Shown here in pieces: positions 26,139-33,246 of a stretch of 64,000 bases of DNA. The position numbers and the translations under genes are program-made. Each line of letters begins with the position of its first letter. Positions within the stretch are counted from its first letter, which is position 1. Origin of the DNA: Arthrobacter sp. Y-9 (GTDB lineage Bacteria > Actinomycetota > Actinomycetes > Actinomycetales > Micrococcaceae); contig NZ_CP121463.1 of the NCBI RefSeq assembly GCF_029690065.1, forward strand, positions 2,046,001 through 2,110,000. The letters are read 5' to 3'. Under the pieces are notes generated by a model, which had not been told where the DNA came from, ran no database searches, and saw only the letters and a list, made by a program, of their open reading frames with translations.

Positions 26139-26894
26139 CTACTGCGGAGCCATCCTGAGGGCGCCGTCCATCCGGATGGTCTCGCCGTTGAGGTAGTCGT
26201 GCTCGACGATCATGGTCACCAGGCGGGCGTACTCCTCGGGGCGGCAGAGCCGCTGCGGGAAGGGGACGCTCGCGGCCAGGCCCGCGCGGTACTCCTCGCT
26301 CACCGTGGCGAGCATGGGGGTGTCCACGATCCCGGGGGCGATGGTGCAGACCCGGATCCCGTGCCGCGCCAGGTCGCGAGCGGCGGGCAGGGTCATGCCC
26401 ACGACGCCGGCCTTCGACGCGGAGTAGGCCACCTGGCCGATCTGGCCTTCGTAGGCGGCGACGGAGGCGGTGTTGATGATGACGCCGCGCTGGCCGTCGT
26501 CGTCCGGGGCCGTGGCCGCGATGGCCTCCGACGCATAGGCGAGGACGGTGAAGGTCCCGAGGAGGTTGACGTTGAGCACCGTGGCGAACAGCTGGGGGTC
26601 GTGGACGCCGTTCCTGCCGAGGATGCGGCGGCTCGGGGCGATCCCCGCACAGTTCACCACGGTGCGGAGCGGCAGCTCCGCACCGGCCTGCTCGACGGCG
26701 GCCCGGACCTGCTCTGCGTCGGTCACGTCCGCGGGGATGAAGGTCACGCCGTCGGGCGCCGGAACGCGCTCCACCTGCTGCGGGAGGTCCAGAGCGAAGA
26801 CGCGGGCCCCGCGCTCCACGAGGGCGGCCGCCGTGGCCGCTCCGAGGCCGGAGGCCCCTCCGGTGACGAGAGCTGCTGTGGCGGTGAGTTCCAT
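26139..26894 (-). CDS. SDR oxidoreductase resembling 3-hydroxyacyl-CoA dehydrogenase type 2
   Basis: A 251-residue SDR with TGGASGLGAATA (cofactor loop, about residues 11-22), LDLP marking NAD preference, NCAG, NTASVAAYEGQIGQVAYSASK with the catalytic Tyr-x-x-x-Lys, and the C-terminal FPQRLCRPEEYARLV segment. The pattern matches HSD10-like acyl-CoA or steroid dehydrogenases. AAGGAG lies nine bases before ATG at 26894. It is convergent with the catabolic operon and separately transcribed, so a shared pathway is not shown. Confidence 0.87.
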   Translation of the reverse strand: MELTATAALVTGGASGLGAATAAALVERGARVFALDLPQQVERVPAPDGVTFIPADVTDAEQVRAAVEQAGAELPLRTVVNCAGIAPSRRILGRNGVHDPQLFATVLNVNLLGTFTVLAYASEAIAATAPDDDGQRGVIINTASVAAYEGQIGQVAYSASKAGVVGMTLPAARDLARHGIRVCTIAPGIVDTPMLATVSEEYRAGLAASVPFPQRLCRPEEYARLVTMIVEHDYLNGETIRMDGALRMAPQ

Positions 26895-27328
26895 GGACCC
26901 GGCTCCTTGAGTGGAATGCGGGCCCGGGCCGGTTCGTGCCGATCCGCGGGCCCCAGGCTGAGGTGGGACGGCTTCGTGAGCGTCCTCACAGGACACTTGG
27001 CAGGCTAGCAACTGTCCCGCTCCGGGGCCAGAGCAGCCGGCGCACCGGCTTCCGGGCACCGGCCTTGGGAATAAATCATCTGGAACTATAGTATTTACTC
27101 AACAGACCTTGTGGCCGGAGTCACAGCACCCCCTCGCGGGTAACGGTTTCCGGCCCCACGCAATCCTTCGCATTCAGGGGGCGCGTGGGGATAGGCTCGT
27201 GGGGCACGGCGTCCGCGCCGCCGGCAGGGACTAGCCGAACCACGCCTGCCAGTGGAAAATGAATGCGTGTAGAAAATTAGGTCCGGTTCCCACCGGACCT
27301 CGTAGCTGAAGCGAAAAGGACACGTTCA
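26895..27328. other. 434-bp intergenic region with divergent promoters
   Basis: The part next to the SDR gene is GC-rich without signals. Around 27071-27100 an AT-rich segment with ACTATAGT could serve as the minus-strand promoter of the SDR gene. From 27192 onward a candidate plus-strand promoter and a structured leader for the aldehyde dehydrogenase gene are seen. No protein gene is supported. Confidence 0.6.
27192..27300 (+). promoter_or_regulatory. Promoter and structured 5' leader of the aldehyde dehydrogenase gene
   Basis: TAGGCT (27192-27197) is a plausible -10. The following leader of about 125 bases can form a GGCAGG/CCTGCC stem (27223-27228 with 27245-27250) and a nine-pair hairpin AGGTCCGGT/ACCGGACCT (27279-27300) that ends 28 bases before the start codon. 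No known riboswitch class was recognised. Confidence 0.4.
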
Positions 27329-28720
27329 ATGGCGACGACCACAAAACAGGGCTACCGGGTCACCAACCCTGCCACCGGCGAGGTCGTGGAGGAGTTTCCC
27401 TTCTCCACCGATGCTGAGGTGCACGATGCGCTGACCAAGGCCCAGACCGCCTACGAGGACTGGGGATCCCGGACCATCGAGGAGCGCGCCGCCGTCGTGC
27501 AGCGCGCCGCCGAACTGTTCGAAGAGCGCAAGGAGGAGCTCGCCCGCATCGCCGCCACGGAGATGGGCAAGCCGTTCCACGAAGGCATCGAAGAGGCCGA
27601 GTTCTCCAGCGCGATCGTCGGCTACTACGCCGAGCACGGCCCCGCCTTCGTCGCGGACCAGGAGGTCCCGACCCTCGCCGACGGCAAGGCCGTCATCCAG
27701 CGGCTGCCGATCGGCCCGCTGCTCGGCATCATGCCGTGGAACTTCCCGTACTACCAGGTGGCCCGTTTCGCCGGCCCGAACCTCGTGCTGGGCAACACCG
27801 TGCTGCTGAAGCACGCCGAGTCCTGCCCGCGTTCCGCGCTGGCCATCGAGCAGATCTTCCGCGACGCGGGCGTTCCCGAGGGCGCTTACGTCAACGTCTT
27901 CGCCACCCACGAGCAGGTCTCCACCATCATCGAGGATCCCCGCATCCAGGGCGTCTCCCTGACCGGTTCCGAACGTGCCGGCGCCATCATCGGCGCCCAG
28001 GCCGGCAAGGCCCTGAAGAAGGCCGTGCTGGAACTCGGAGGCTCCGACCCGTACGTGATCCTGGATTCCGATGACATCAAGGAAGCAGCCGCCACCGCGT
28101 GGGGCACCCGCATCTACAACACGGGTCAGGCCTGCAACTCCAACAAGCGCATGATCGTCATGGAGGACATCTTCGACGACTTCGTCTCCGAGCTGACCGA
28201 GCTGGCCAAGGCCGTCAAGCCGGCCGACCCGCTGGAGCCGGGCGAGAACTCCTACGGCCCCATGTCCTCGCGTCGTGCAGCCGAGGACCTCGACGCCCAG
28301 GTGCAGGACGCCGTCGCCAAGGGCGCGACCCTGCACGCCGGTGGCGTTCTGGCCGAGGGCGACAGCGCGTACTACTCCCCCGCCGTCCTCACGGGCGTCA
28401 CCCCGGACATGCGCGCCTTCCAGGAGGAGCTGTTCGGCCCGGTGGCCGTGGTCTACAAGGTCACGAGCGATGACGAAGCCCTCGAACTGGCCAACAACAC
28501 CCCGTTCGGCCTCGGCGGCGCCGTGTTCGCGAAGGACGAGAACCGCGCCCGCCAGATCGCGGACAAGCTCCAGGTCGGCATGGCCAACGTCAACACCCCC
28601 GCGGGTGAGGGCGCAGAGCTGCCGTTCGGTGGCGTCAAGCGCTCCGGTTTCGGCCGTGAGCTGGGCCCGCTGGGCATGGACGAGTTCGTGAACAAGCGCC
28701 TCTACTTCGTGGCCAACTGA
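27329..28720 (+). CDS. gabD: Succinate-semialdehyde dehydrogenase, aldehyde dehydrogenase family
   Basis: A 463-residue aldehyde dehydrogenase close to the GabD2-type succinate-semialdehyde dehydrogenases, which oxidise succinic semialdehyde to succinate at the end of GABA breakdown. Seen are the oxyanion Asn in MPWNFPYYQVAR, general base Glu in LELGGSDPYV, the catalytic Cys in NTGQACNSNKR, and the E-F motif EELFGPVAVVY. AAAGGAC lies before the ATG. It is monocistronic with a strong terminator after it. In the cluster context it could also take an aldehyde formed by the TPP decarboxylase 1.2 kb upstream. Confidence 0.88.
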   Translation: MATTTKQGYRVTNPATGEVVEEFPFSTDAEVHDALTKAQTAYEDWGSRTIEERAAVVQRAAELFEERKEELARIAATEMGKPFHEGIEEAEFSSAIVGYYAEHGPAFVADQEVPTLADGKAVIQRLPIGPLLGIMPWNFPYYQVARFAGPNLVLGNTVLLKHAESCPRSALAIEQIFRDAGVPEGAYVNVFATHEQVSTIIEDPRIQGVSLTGSERAGAIIGAQAGKALKKAVLELGGSDPYVILDSDDIKEAAATAWGTRIYNTGQACNSNKRMIVMEDIFDDFVSELTELAKAVKPADPLEPGENSYGPMSSRRAAEDLDAQVQDAVAKGATLHAGGVLAEGDSAYYSPAVLTGVTPDMRAFQEELFGPVAVVYKVTSDDEALELANNTPFGLGGAVFAKDENRARQIADKLQVGMANVNTPAGEGAELPFGGVKRSGFGRELGPLGMDEFVNKRLYFVAN

Positions 28721-28735
28721 TCACCCCAGTCCCGC

Positions 28736-28777
28736 ATCAGGGGCGGTGCACCGGTTCTCCGGTGCACCGCCCCTGAT
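28736..28777. terminator. Strong terminator after gabD
   Basis: A perfect 19-bp stem (28736-28754 with 28759-28777) and TTCT loop, followed by CGTTT. It separates gabD from the convergent receptor gene. Confidence 0.9.
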
Positions 28778-28842
28778 CGTTTCGGGCCTGTTCTCTTCGC
28801 GCGGCCTCTCGAGGAGACCGCCAATCGGGAGACTCCTCGCCG

Positions 28843-29466
28843 CTAGGCCCGCGCGGCGAACAGCTCCTCCGTGTTCCACCGCGAAGGGTCGACGGCCACA
28901 GCCGGCAGCATGAAGTCCCACATCTGGCGGATCCGCTCCATGACGTCCTGGCGCCCGGTCAGCACGTTGGAGACCATCTGCACCCCGGTGAAAGAAGCCA
29001 CGAGGTACCTGGCGAAGTCGGCGGGGTCGACCTCCGCCTTGATGTCGCCCTCCCGCTGCCCCTGTGCCGTCATCTGCGTCATGGTCTCCGCCCAGTCCTG
29101 ATACGGCCCCGTGACGTCGGCGTCGAACACGGAGGCTTCAAAGGTGAGCCGGATGCCGGCCCGCACCACGACGTCGTCGAGCAGCTGCTGTCCGAAGACG
29201 CGGCAGCATTCCAGGATGGTGGGCAACGCCTTGTCACCGCGCGAAGTCACTTTGTCCCCCGCTTCACGGGACCGGGCGTGCTGGGCTTCGATCACCGCGA
29301 GGGCGATCTCCTCCTTGGACTTGAAATGAAAGTACAACGCGCCCTTGGTGACCTCGGATTGCGTGGAGATCTCACTGAGGCTGGCATTGCCGTACCCGGC
29401 GCGTTCAAAAACCTTGGACGCGCCTTCAATCACGGAACTCCGGGTTTCAATGGCCCGCTGTTGCAT
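28843..29466 (-). CDS. TetR-family gamma-butyrolactone receptor-like regulator (ScbR/ArpA type)
   Basis: A 207-residue regulator very like Streptomyces autoregulator receptors throughout. The N-terminus has the helix-turn-helix NASLSEISTQSEVTKGALYFHFKSKEEIALAVI (about residues 27-60), whose KGALYFHF core is the hallmark of ArpA/ScbR proteins. The C-terminal half has VVRAGIRLTFEAS, YQDWAETM, REGDIKAEVDPADFARYLVASFTGVQMVSNVLTGRQD and IRQMWDFMLP, the signal-binding domain pattern. Such proteins are dimeric repressors released by gamma-butyrolactone or butenolide signals. No AfsA gene lies next to it; a matching half-site operator is in its upstream region. Confidence 0.9.
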   Translation of the reverse strand: MQQRAIETRSSVIEGASKVFERAGYGNASLSEISTQSEVTKGALYFHFKSKEEIALAVIEAQHARSREAGDKVTSRGDKALPTILECCRVFGQQLLDDVVVRAGIRLTFEASVFDADVTGPYQDWAETMTQMTAQGQREGDIKAEVDPADFARYLVASFTGVQMVSNVLTGRQDVMERIRQMWDFMLPAVAVDPSRWNTEELFAARA

Positions 29467-29891
29467 GGCGGCGGTGGACCTTTCGTCGTGGGGTCAGGAG
29501 TGCTTGCCTCTATGAAAGACCTGACTGCCGAGAAGGGGCAAGGCGGCGTCCCGGCTGGTGGATGACCGGCTTGGCACGTTCTTGCCCCACACCGTATCAC
29601 TCTGTTCAGCACCCCCGCCGATGACGCCGCAGCCCCTCCCGCCCCTCGAATGATCGGTTCGATTCGAGGGAAAGATCACCGAGAGATAACAATACGATCA
29701 TTTTGTGCAAAACCGGCCAAACGGTTTGTTTACCGTGGAGTACAGGAATACACTGAGAACTGTTGATGCCACCAACCGGGAGCGGTTGATCTGTCAGCGA
29801 AGCTGGATTGGGGGGAGGTGCGGTCATCGGCCGCACCTCTTGCTTTAATCGTCCATACCTTCCGTCACATCAGCCGTCTGAGGAGCAATCC
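29467..29891. other. Divergent regulatory region between the receptor and the DUF6357-like gene
   Basis: The 425-bp gap is less GC-rich than its surroundings, especially 29640-29760. It contains the receptor-type palindrome and a plus-strand promoter described separately. No additional coding gene is supported. Confidence 0.7.
29708..29754 (+). promoter_or_regulatory. Autoregulatory-element-like site over a promoter
   Basis: Inverted arms AAACCG (29710-29715) and CGGTTT (29722-29727) have a six-base spacer. Read on the minus strand, 29718-29708 (GGCCGGTTTTG) fits the ArpA half-site GGYCGGTWYGK at 10 of 11 positions, and CGGTTTGT in the right arm fits its last eight. TTGTTT (29726-29731) and TACACT (29749-29754), 17 bp apart, form a promoter for the plus-strand gene whose -35 lies in the site. 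Confidence 0.65.
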
Positions 29892-30719
29892 GTGGCCGTC
29901 GTCTTCAGCAGAGATCCCTGGATGCCCACCGCGATCCGCGAGGGAGAGGTCCTCAGCCTCCGTATCGTCGGAGGCGCGAACGCGAACCATGATCCCCGCG
30001 AATTCACCATCCCTCTCACCGAGGGACAGCTGGCCGCCCTCGAAAAAGACCTGCCGCGCCATCTGCTGCTGTGGAGCGCTTTCCTGCCTCTCTGCTACGA
30101 CGCCGGGACCCGAGGTCCGCTCAACACCCGGGCGGCAACGGCACTGCTGGACCCCATCCTCTTCGGAACACCCCAGGAGATCACTGCGCTGTTCCGCCGC
30201 ATCCGGTGGGACAAACGCCAGCTGGTCGCACAAGGAGCCGACATTCCACTGCTCGAACGCGGGAAAGTGTTCGACGCCGCCCAGACGGCCACCCAGTACT
30301 CCGATTGGGACCGCATGTGGGAGTACGACGCCGATCAGCGCCGCGCGGAGCGGGGCGTCAGGCTCAGTCCCCTCGACGCAGCGCTGCTCAGGTACACGGG
30401 ACGTTACGCCCAGGGCGGGAAGTCACCCGACCGCCGTCCCTCCGCCGTCGATCCCGAGCTCCTGCCGCAGGTCCTGGAGGTGATCGCGGTCGCGGAACAC
30501 GCGACCGCGGGAATGCCCATGTCACCCGGCTGGGGCGAAGGGGAACGTCGCGAACGGAAGCGGCAGGAATGGAACAGGGTCAAGGAAGCTGCGCAGCTGG
30601 CTATCAGGACCGCTTACCCTGAACTGGTCGATGATGCAGTGGAGACGGTCAGCTTCCTGATCTGCAGCGAGGCTCACGAACTGGCGGATCTCCTGGCGAA
30701 GGACAAAGGCCAGGCCTGA
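29892..30719 (+). CDS. Protein of unknown function, DUF6357-like
   Basis: A 275-residue soluble protein without signal peptide or membrane helix. It resembles an actinobacterial family of unknown function (I believe DUF6357), with REFTIPLTEGQLAALEKDLPRHLLLWSAFLPLC near residue 35-70, TALLDPILFGTP and the C-terminal DDAVETVSFLICSEA. GTG at 29892 is chosen because AGGAG lies six bases before it; an earlier in-frame start at 29808 lacks this and its extension is not conserved-looking. It is divergent from the butyrolactone-receptor-like gene and its promoter overlaps a likely receptor operator, so it is a probable target of that regulator. Confidence 0.75.
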   Translation: MAVVFSRDPWMPTAIREGEVLSLRIVGGANANHDPREFTIPLTEGQLAALEKDLPRHLLLWSAFLPLCYDAGTRGPLNTRAATALLDPILFGTPQEITALFRRIRWDKRQLVAQGADIPLLERGKVFDAAQTATQYSDWDRMWEYDADQRRAERGVRLSPLDAALLRYTGRYAQGGKSPDRRPSAVDPELLPQVLEVIAVAEHATAGMPMSPGWGEGERRERKRQEWNRVKEAAQLAIRTAYPELVDDAVETVSFLICSEAHELADLLAKDKGQA

Positions 30720-30741
30720 CGGTCACCCGCCCAGGAGCAGC

Positions 30742-30776
30742 CGCCCGCATGCCGCAGATCCGGGGGCATGCGGGCG
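30742..30776. terminator. Bidirectional hairpin between convergent genes
   Basis: A 12-bp stem (CGCCCGCATGCC at 30742-30753 with its complement at 30765-30776) lies between the stops of the DUF6357-like gene and the VOC gene. Confidence 0.75.
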
Positions 30777-30782
30777 CGACGG

Positions 30783-31157
30783 TCAGCCGTCGGTCCGGGG
30801 CCGCACCAGGCAGAACGGGTGTCCCACCGGGTCGGCGTAGACCCGGAATCCCGGATGGTCCTCGGATCCCTCCAGGAGGGTGGCGCCGGCTGCCAGGACG
30901 GCCTTCTCCCCCTCGTCGAAGTCGTCCACCCGGACATCGAAGTGCAGCTGCTGCGCCGGGTCACCCGACGTCCAGTCCGGGGCATGGAACTTCTCGGTTT
31001 TCTGAAGATCCAGGGAGGGGAGCCCCGGTCCGAGGTCCAGGGAGACCCACTCCTCGTCGTCGTAGGCCCTCGAGGCACCCAGCAACTCCTCATAGAAGGG
31101 TGCAAGGGCACGGGGGTCGGGGCAGTCGATCACAATTCCACTCAGGCGTCCGATCAT
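30783..31157 (-). CDS. VOC/glyoxalase-fold protein
   Basis: A 124-residue protein with the two beta-alpha-beta-beta-beta modules of the vicinal oxygen chelate superfamily: GIVIDCPDPRALAPFYEELLGA at the start, QLHFDVRVDDFDEGEKAVLAAGATLLEG and the terminal DPVGHPFCLV motif. Of the usual metal ligands, His in QLHFDV is present. Members include glyoxalases, dioxygenases and drug-binding proteins; the shorter actinobacterial type found here has no known substrate. ATG at 31157 fits the fold; the open frame further upstream does not. Confidence 0.85.
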   Translation of the reverse strand: MIGRLSGIVIDCPDPRALAPFYEELLGASRAYDDEEWVSLDLGPGLPSLDLQKTEKFHAPDWTSGDPAQQLHFDVRVDDFDEGEKAVLAAGATLLEGSEDHPGFRVYADPVGHPFCLVRPRTDG

Positions 31158-31283
31158 GTCTTCAGTCTTCGCGGCCGGGGCGCACTGCGCAAGACCCCGC
31201 CTGTCTTGCTCCGCCGCCGTCGGCCGTGCCATCCTCACAGGAAGAGGCCGGCGCAGTCGGGTCGGCCTGGAAGAGGTGGTCAC

Positions 31284-31817
31284 ATGCCCAGCGAATCGCT
31301 CCAGCCGATAGGCGGCGTTCCCATGCATCCTGTGACCACACTCGACGACTTCGTGCCCCTCCGACGGCCCCGCACCGGGCTGCCGCTCGTGATCTGGCAG
31401 ATGGCGGCCACTTATGTGCTCCTCGTGGTTCTGGGTGTCCTCATCCTGTCCGGCCTGGTGAAAAGCTACGACGGTGGCCTTTCAATCCTGTTCTGGGCTT
31501 TCGCACTGTCGGTCTCCCCCACCCTGACGCTGGTGGTCACCGAGTTGCCGGGCCTTCACCTGCGCTTGGTGCCGCGAGCACGCCACTGGTGGGCCCAGCA
31601 CTGGTGGATTGGGGTCGTCGGCACGCTGGCCGGCCTGGCCCTCATCGGCTTCTCGTATCTCTTCAACCACCTGGACACCGGAGTCGTGGACGGAGAGTAC
31701 TACGCCGAAGACGTGCCCGATGGCTGGCTGATGCTCGCAGGGTGGCTGGCCGTGGCCTTCTTCGCCTCCCACACCGTCTTTCCGCCCAGGAGGAAACACG
31801 CCTCCAGCGCCACGTGA
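31284..31817 (+). CDS. Hypothetical four-helix membrane protein
   Basis: A 177-residue protein with four predicted membrane helices (about residues 35-58, 66-92, 112-133 and 150-167), a short acidic loop between helices three and four (DGEYYAEDVPDG) and a basic C-terminus. No family was recognised. GAGGTGG precedes the ATG at 31284; an ATG 13 codons later is a possible alternative. The gene ends 13 bp before a stray copy of the tRNA-Ala terminator flank. Confidence 0.6.
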   Translation: MPSESLQPIGGVPMHPVTTLDDFVPLRRPRTGLPLVIWQMAATYVLLVVLGVLILSGLVKSYDGGLSILFWAFALSVSPTLTLVVTELPGLHLRLVPRARHWWAQHWWIGVVGTLAGLALIGFSYLFNHLDTGVVDGEYYAEDVPDGWLMLAGWLAVAFFASHTVFPPRRKHASSAT

Positions 31818-31830
31818 GAGGGCAGTGACC

Positions 31831-31878
31831 CTGGAAACGCCGAAGGGGCTGTCTCGCGACCGGCCCTTCATTGGTGGT
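31831..31878. repeat. Orphan copy of the tRNA-Ala 3' flank
   Basis: This segment matches 32559-32606 and 13539-13586 (TGGAAACGCCGAAG..., hairpin GGG..CCGGCCC, then TTCAT and GGTGG), that is the tRNA terminator plus the last few bases of the tRNA 3' end. Here no tRNA follows. It forms a direct repeat with the copy 728 bp downstream. Confidence 0.75.
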
Positions 31879-31981
31879 GCTGAAACCCTGATGCTGGAGG
31901 CCTATCGACCAGGGGAAATACTGCCTCTACCGAACGTCGAGTGCGGAGTGCAGCACCTCATCCGGCGTCAGCTACGTGCCG

Positions 31982-32299
31982 TCAGAATCCTCCGACTCCA
32001 AAAATCAGCATGAGGTACAGGGACACGAAGAACCATCCGAAAGTGATTCCGCCAAGGATCCAGTACATTTTCTCGCCACTGCGACGGAAGATCTTGTCAG
32101 CGAAAAGAATGATCAACATCAGGATCACGAATGGCACGATCATCACCGCAGTGACCGTCAACGTTATCGACTTGCTGAGATCGGTTGCACCTGCGCCGTA
32201 TCCTTGCGCGACTTCCAGCACACCCCAGCCGCCAGCTATCACCATGAAGAGCAGCGCAAAGAGGAATGTTCCCAGTTTGAATCCCTTGGTGGGTGCCAT
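31982..32299 (-). CDS. Hypothetical three-helix membrane protein in a low-GC block
   Basis: A 105-residue protein with three predicted membrane helices (about residues 8-32, 42-67 and 80-101) and a basic, arginine-containing loop (DKIFRRSGEKM). No family was recognised. ATG at 32299 has GGAG eleven bases upstream; a GTG five codons earlier (32314) is the alternative. Base composition is clearly lower in GC than in neighbouring genes (codons such as ATA-, AAT- and TTT-rich stretches), and it lies between two direct repeats next to a tRNA, so it may be acquired DNA. Confidence 0.6.
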   Translation of the reverse strand: MAPTKGFKLGTFLFALLFMVIAGGWGVLEVAQGYGAGATDLSKSITLTVTAVMIVPFVILMLIILFADKIFRRSGEKMYWILGGITFGWFFVSLYLMLIFGVGGF

Positions 32300-32602
32300 C
32301 AGCCGATACTCCACATCGTGTACGCGTCGAGGCCCGACGTGCCAGGTGAAATCCGGTTTCGACTAGCCAAAAGCATTCATGATCCGAGGCGTGTTGTCCA
32401 GACCGCTGCGTTGATAACGCGGAGGAATATTCAAACCCGCCGCGAATTCAAGACCGACCTCGCCTGGCCCCGGGTGCCCCTGAGCAGCAGTTCGATGCCC
32501 TGGTCCTCAGAACAGTCCCAACAACAAGCAGGTCCCCGTCCCCACAACGACTAGGACCTTGGAAACGCCGAAGGGCCGGTCTTTCGACCGGCCCTCCATC
32601 GG
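32300..32602. other. Gene-free spacer between the small membrane gene and tRNA-Ala
   Basis: About 250 bp of mixed composition that contain no convincing coding frame, followed by the tRNA terminator flank. It may hold the promoter of the minus-strand membrane gene, but no clear -35/-10 pair was found. Confidence 0.5.
32570..32597 (-). terminator. Terminator of the second tRNA-Ala gene
   Basis: The same GAAGGGCCGGTC stem as at the first tRNA-Ala gene, with loop TTTC and one mismatch in the right arm. Confidence 0.75.
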
Positions 32603-32675
32603 TGGAGGTAAGGGGATTCGAACCCCTGACCTTCTGCATGCCATGCAGACGCGCTACCAACTGCGCCATACCCCC
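32603..32675 (-). tRNA. tRNA-Ala(GGC), second copy
   Basis: The 73 bases are identical to the tRNA at 13583-13655, including anticodon GGC and the G3-U70 pair, with no encoded CCA. The upstream flank (ATATTCACTTGT...) is also nearly the same, so the gene and its borders were duplicated together. Confidence 0.97.
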
Positions 32676-32776
32676 ATATTCACTTGTTCACCCCGCCGTT
32701 TCAGCGTGCTTTCCCGGCCGGGGCAACTCATCCAGTGTAGACCATCTGCCGGATGAGCAGCAAATCCGGGCGTCAC

Positions 32777-33178
32777 TCAGGCGGTCGCCTCGTCGTCGAC
32801 AGATGCGGCGGCGGAGTGCTCCGGAAGTCCGAGATCCACCACGGGGCAGTCCTGCCACAGACGCTCCAGAGCATAGAAGACGCGCTCTTCGCCGTGCTGG
32901 ACGTGGACGATCACATCGGAGAAGTCCAGGAGGATCCATCGGCCGGCGGCACGGCCTTCCTGACGGAGGATCTTGCGGCCGCTGGCGATCAGCTGCTCCT
33001 CGATCTCGTCGGCGATGGACTTGACCTGCCGTTCAGACGCGGCGGAGGCGATGACGAAGATGTCCGAGAACGGCATGCGCTCACTGACATCCAGAGCCAG
33101 GATCTCCTCGGCCTGCTTGTCATCAGCTGCCTTGCCGATCAGTCGGGCCGTTTCAATCGCGGAAGAGCTAGCGCTCAC
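32777..33178 (-). CDS. rsfS: Ribosome silencing factor RsfS
   Basis: A 133-residue RsfS/Iojap protein, which binds L14 on the 50S subunit and prevents subunit joining under nutrient limitation. The conserved SERMPFSDIFVIASAASERQVKSIADEIEEQL and GRWILLDFSDVIVHVQHGEERVFYALERLW segments are complete. It is the last protein gene of the obgE-proBA-nadD transcription direction, with a tRNA-Ala gene about 100 bp downstream. An acidic C-terminal tail of about 15 residues is added. Confidence 0.95.
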   Translation of the reverse strand: MSASSSAIETARLIGKAADDKQAEEILALDVSERMPFSDIFVIASAASERQVKSIADEIEEQLIASGRKILRQEGRAAGRWILLDFSDVIVHVQHGEERVFYALERLWQDCPVVDLGLPEHSAAASVDDEATA

Positions 33179-33246
33179 AGGTCTCCTTTGTCACACACAG
33201 TTGCCGCTGGACGGATGCCAGCATCGTTCAATTCTAGTCCCTGCAC

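Noticed and set aside
27245..27320. Sixteen-codon frame starting at ATG near 27260 before gabD
   Set aside because: No ribosome-binding site of note, and the bases form a hairpin; the structured leader explains the sequence better.
31831..31878. A third tRNA-Ala gene next to the flank copy
   Set aside because: After the flank and the first few bases of the tRNA end, the sequence diverges; no cloverleaf can be drawn.
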